Positions 60,532-64,000 of a DNA stretch of 64,000 bases are shown piece after piece; positions within the stretch are counted from its first letter, which is position 1; every line of letters starts with the position of its first letter. The notes under the pieces were generated by a model that saw only the letters and a list, made by a program, of their open reading frames with translations, made no database searches and was not told the DNA's origin. The stretch comes from Zygnema cylindricum (lineage: Eukaryota; Streptophyta; Zygnematophyceae; Zygnematales; Zygnemataceae): the NCBI GenBank assembly GCA_037447655.1, contig JBBHKE010002856.1, positions 661,565 to 725,564 on the forward strand, in the 5' to 3' direction. A program made the position numbers and the translations under genes.

Positions 60532-62622
60532 CCTCTCTCTCTTTCTCTTTCTCTCGTTGTCTCCGTGAATTGCCCTCAACTGGATAGAATGCAATGGAGA
60601 CCGAATGTGGAATGGAGGCTTATTTATTTTTCCATTTATTTATTTGTTTATCTATTTATTTATTTATTTATTCATTCCTTTATTTATTCATCCATTTACT
60701 TAACTTTTAGATTAAAGACGATGAATCGATTAGATGGAACTGAATGTCGTTAAGTACAACTTAAGTGAGTTGAACTAAAATTACGGCTTCTTAGGGCTTT
60801 GACTAAAATGCGGGTTTAAATGAATAAAACAAAATTGAGCCGAAACAAAATAATTTTTACACGGAACTCAGATGAATCACGTGAATGAAATCGATGAAAA
60901 CTTGGTAAGAATTGTAGCTCATTTGCAGTTGTTTTTTAAAGCTTTTTATCTATCAAGAAGAGTTTTCAATGTTGGAGGAAAGACACATTGAGAGAACCTC
61001 ATTAATCATGTTTTTTCGACAACTATCCTGTTGAACTGAATTTTTTATTGGGAGAAATATGTTGAGACTTATAGTTCGAGGCAGTTTATCGTTTTTGAAG
61101 TTAAAGAATTATTAGCATTCATGCAAAATTATAATCAATTCTACTTTAAGAGCTTCGTGACTGGCAGAATTCTGTCCCACTCCTTAAACTTGTGTTATTT
61201 AACACTGTTTTATGTTTTTCTGACAGAAAAATCCTCCCTCCCTCCCTCCCCTCACTGTAATGACTTTGCTAGGGGTGAATAGTGGAGTACAATTGATTTT
61301 GTGTACCATATCTTGACTTTTAAAAAACTTAATTTTCTTTAATTTTGACTTCAAATCATTTATGGAAAATCTTTTTCTGTCAGCCCTTAGCAATCATATC
61401 AGCTACAGTGCCCACTGTAATATTGTAATCCTCGCAGTTTTAAGGTGCACTGTTATTTTACTACTCTGCCCATCGTTATTAGAGTTTGTAATACTTGCTC
61501 GGTAGCAACTTTTTTTGCCCGAAAATCATGAAATAGTGTTAACAACAGTATCTAAGGGAATGGATCTTAATATGCCACATCTCCTTGCACTTAGTAATTT
61601 ATATTCTTATGTTGCATTAACACAAATAAATCCTTCGCATAATAAGGACGGGCAGTGTATAGACACTCCCAAAAATTCAGTTTTATACCTTTTTATTTTA
61701 GAGCTGATACAATCTCCTTTTTTTTCAGTTTTATTTTTTGTTCTGTCAGATGTATTTCTCTAACCAGGATATCCAACATAGAAACTTATTTTTGTTTATC
61801 ACTGAGCAACGCTTGTATACTCTCATTAGACATTATGGGTTTTCAAAGGCCATTTGTTTGAATTATGGACATAAAACACATTTTGACGTGTTAATATGGT
61901 TACCAGAAACTCTCAGATAGTTTTAATTTCCTAACCAGATGAATCTCTCCTCTTTCTCTCTCTCCCTCTCTCTCTCGCTATCACTCTCTCCCCCCCTCTC
62001 TCTCTCTTTCCCCCTCCCTCTCTCTCTCTCTCTCTCNNNNNNNNNNNNNNNNNNNNNNNNNNNNNNNNNNNNNNNNNNNNNNNNNNNNNNNNNNNNNNNN
62101 NNNNNNNNNNNNNNNNNNNNNNNNNNNNNNNNNNNNNNNNNNNNNNNNNNNNNNNNNNNNNNNNNNNNNNNNNNNNNNNNNNNNNNNNNNNNNNNNNNNN
62201 NNNNNNNNNNNNNNNNNNNNNNNNNNNNNNNNNNNNNNNNNNNNNNNNNNNNNNNNNNNNNNNNNNNNNNNNNNNNNNNNNNNNNNNNNNNNNNNNNNNN
62301 NNNNNNNNNNNNNNNNNNNNNNNNNNNNNNNNNNNNNNNNNNNNNNNNNNNNNNNNNNNNCCCGAGAATCCTGACTTGAAAAAAATGCAATTATTTCTCT
62401 CTGTCACAGGCAATTACAGATGTGAAATATATTCCCCGATTCATCGGAGAATGGGGGGATCTCGCTATTACTTTATCGGACAAAACAATCGTTGAATTAA
62501 AAAGCGTTCCTAAGTTTCGAGAAATCGCAAATTACTGTCTCGAAAAATCCGGTCAGTCAACAACGACTCCTGAAGTAGTAACAGCAACCACCGGAAGTTC
62601 GAAACCTCGAGGGTTTTCATAG
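58983..62622 (+). CDS. Plastid-targeted membrane protein with PH-like (DUF304/YdbT-type) fold, unknown function
   Basis: Three exons, all phase 0: 58983-59246, 60217-60420 and 62410-62622, coding for 226 residues. The start ATG follows a CT-rich 5' leader. The first about 80 residues are rich in Ser, Ala and Arg with few acidic residues (MASSALISSPARAKLQ), typical of a chloroplast transit peptide. Exon two has FFDGGPHYGDL and a hydrophobic membrane segment (LVFGLTFVWLPLTLAAVL), then YRFTDKRFTIISG. Exon three has FIGEWGDLAITLSD and LKSVPKFREIANYCLE. The pattern of a membrane helix, then YRhT.pRh.hhSG, then a beta-rich GDhhhTh segment resembles bacterial-type PH domains and a conserved plant chloroplast protein family whose function I do not know. 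Intron two holds CT microsatellites and the N gap. A truncated MITE ends about 100 bp upstream of the ATG. Gene model firm; function unknown. Confidence 0.85.
60461..60560 (+). repeat. CT microsatellite in intron two
   Basis: Some 35 CT units followed by CCCCTCTCTCTTTCTC, then a TTTA/TTCA-type repeat at about 60620-60700, all in the second intron of the plastid-protein gene. Confidence 0.95.
62037..62360. other. Assembly gap (324 N)
   Basis: Unknown bases flanked on the left by a CT microsatellite. It lies in intron two of the plastid-protein gene, about 50 bases before the last exon, so no coding sequence appears lost. Confidence 0.98.
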
Positions 62623-64000
62623 AAAAGGTAAAAGATTTTTTTAGGGTTCTGAAAATTCTAGGGTTTTCTTAGGGTTATTTTAAGGGTTTTTTTAGGGGCA
62701 AAGAGCCCATGGAGAGAAGGTAGGTGGTTTTTTTTTTGTTTATCTATGTTTACATGCAGAAACATCCTTTTTTCCTTTTTTTTTCAGTAGGTAGATTGAA
62801 TGGAATAGGTCAGGAAAGTTTCGGTTTTGATTACAAGTCTTGTATTTATTTTAGATGAAGCCATGTTACTGAAATATGTTTTTTTTTTTTTCAAGTTTTT
62901 TTTTTTAAACAAATGTGTCTTTCTCTAATGATTCTTGAAGTGATGACTGGTCTTCGGATATGGTAACAAATGTACATTTGTTGAGGGAGAGAGGGAGAAG
63001 AAAGGAGGGAGAGAATGTTGAAGCAATAAACGGTCTCTCCTCGTAACCTATAATATTCCCATATCGTGCAGTAGGTATATTGATTTTTTTATATAAAAAA
63101 AAAGAATATTAAATGCCTTTTGTGTCCACAACACATGGGGGTATCGTGAGTACATATAAAGTTGTGAGACATTTAATTTCGTATGAATTAATGAAAATGG
63201 GCGCCAAATTTTATGGGTTAGTAGACAGTGAACCTTATATAGTTGACCTTTGTTAATAAATTGTTATGTATTATATAGTACAACAAACACGATTTATTTC
63301 TCGGGATTTTTTAGGTTAAAATTGGCTCTAAAATGTATGAAGGTATAAAACGCTTTACAGATCAGTGGAAGAACGCTGATTGGTTACCTGAAGTTAATGT
63401 CAAATTGTAATATATGAATGAAAAAAATAAAATTAAACATCCTGACTTTATGGATGATATGAATGGCGTACGAAGGTTGAAGGTTTGCAAAATTAGAGGA
63501 AAGTTTATATAAAGTATTACATGTTCTAGTAATAATAAAATCTTGCCTATATTGACAAATAAGTACGATTCACATGAGGGTTTTTCAATGCAAGATATGA
63601 GTCAAATGTCAAAATGGCTCTAACAACTCTTGTTCTCCAACCCTAATTCAGTCTAGTTTACTAACTGTTTGCCGGTAAAAGGTGTAGTTTATAAGTCCAT
63701 TCCCCCTTCTTTTATAGACTATTGTTAGTATTATATTAAGCTGCTCATCGTTATTAGAGCTAAACATTTTCGGGCATTCAAAAACATTTTTTGGGCAATC
63801 AAAAACGTTTTTCGGGCAATCAAAAAGCAAAAAATAGCAAAAGTCATATAGCTCTGTTTTGGGCCATTGATACAGTCACTGACTTCCTCTTCAATTGTAG
63901 CATCACGATTGAAAATTGAAAAAATGTTTGATGGGAAAAATAACTATTGACTGCCCAGAAAAGATTTAACGCTGAAAATGATGGGCGGAGAATTTTTTTT
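62623..64000. other. 3' flank, no gene recognised
   Basis: Follows the TAG of the plastid-protein gene. AATAAA near 63025 could be its polyadenylation signal, though this is not certain. The rest is AT-rich with no recognisable gene. Confidence 0.4.

Noticed and set aside
61939-62379. ORFs spanning the N run
   Set aside because: They consist of unknown residues and CT-repeat translation.

Overview
This is nuclear DNA of a land plant. Four protein-coding loci can be supported, all with GT-AG introns: a cytochrome P450 (+), a NEDD1/GCP-WD-like WD40 protein (-), a BELL-class TALE homeodomain transcription factor (-) and a small plastid-targeted membrane protein (+). Copia and hAT transposon remnants, MITE-like elements and AT-rich introns fit a plant. 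A plastid-targeted protein and a BELL gene exclude animals and fungi. The exact lineage cannot be read from the sequence; a seed-free plant is a guess based on the very long BELL protein and the odd P450.

Layout. 1-13.5 kb: no convincing host gene; an LTR with its polypurine tract (2.7-4.0 kb), a GTACACC-type MITE (6.5-7.0 kb), one unrecognised 197-codon ORF and a 331-bp duplication. 12.3-21 kb: extreme homopolymer and polypyrimidine tracts around and inside the P450 gene, whose long introns also hold a 25-bp minisatellite. 21-24.6 kb: intergenic, with MITEs. 24.6-29.9 kb: NEDD1-like gene in nine exons with consistent phases. 30.9-33.2 kb: a 2.2-kb foldback element with TTA on both sides. 35.2-46 kb: BELL gene in twelve exons, all phases consistent and summing to 1,544 codons, followed by a decayed duplication of its own 3' end. 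46-49.8 kb: BELL upstream region, with no gene seen. 49.9-55 kb: hAT transposase fragment, a pair of direct LTRs and a decayed copia pol fragment that lies antisense to the LTR polarity. 55-58.4 kb: AT-rich transposon relics and one clean 802-bp hAT-type MITE with a perfect 8-bp target duplication. 58.4-62.6 kb: two MITEs directly abutting the 5' flank of the plastid-protein gene, whose second intron has a 324-N assembly gap. 62.6-64 kb: nothing recognised.

The four genes are functionally unrelated, as expected for a plant chromosome: lipophilic small-molecule oxidation (P450), gamma-tubulin recruitment to microtubules (NEDD1), developmental transcription (BELL) and a plastid membrane protein of unknown role. 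No coherent undescribed multi-gene system was found. The most unusual items are the antisense copia fragment between LTRs, the large foldback element, the 1,544-aa BELL protein with a duplicated 3' end, and the P450 with atypical I-helix and a broken K-helix frame.
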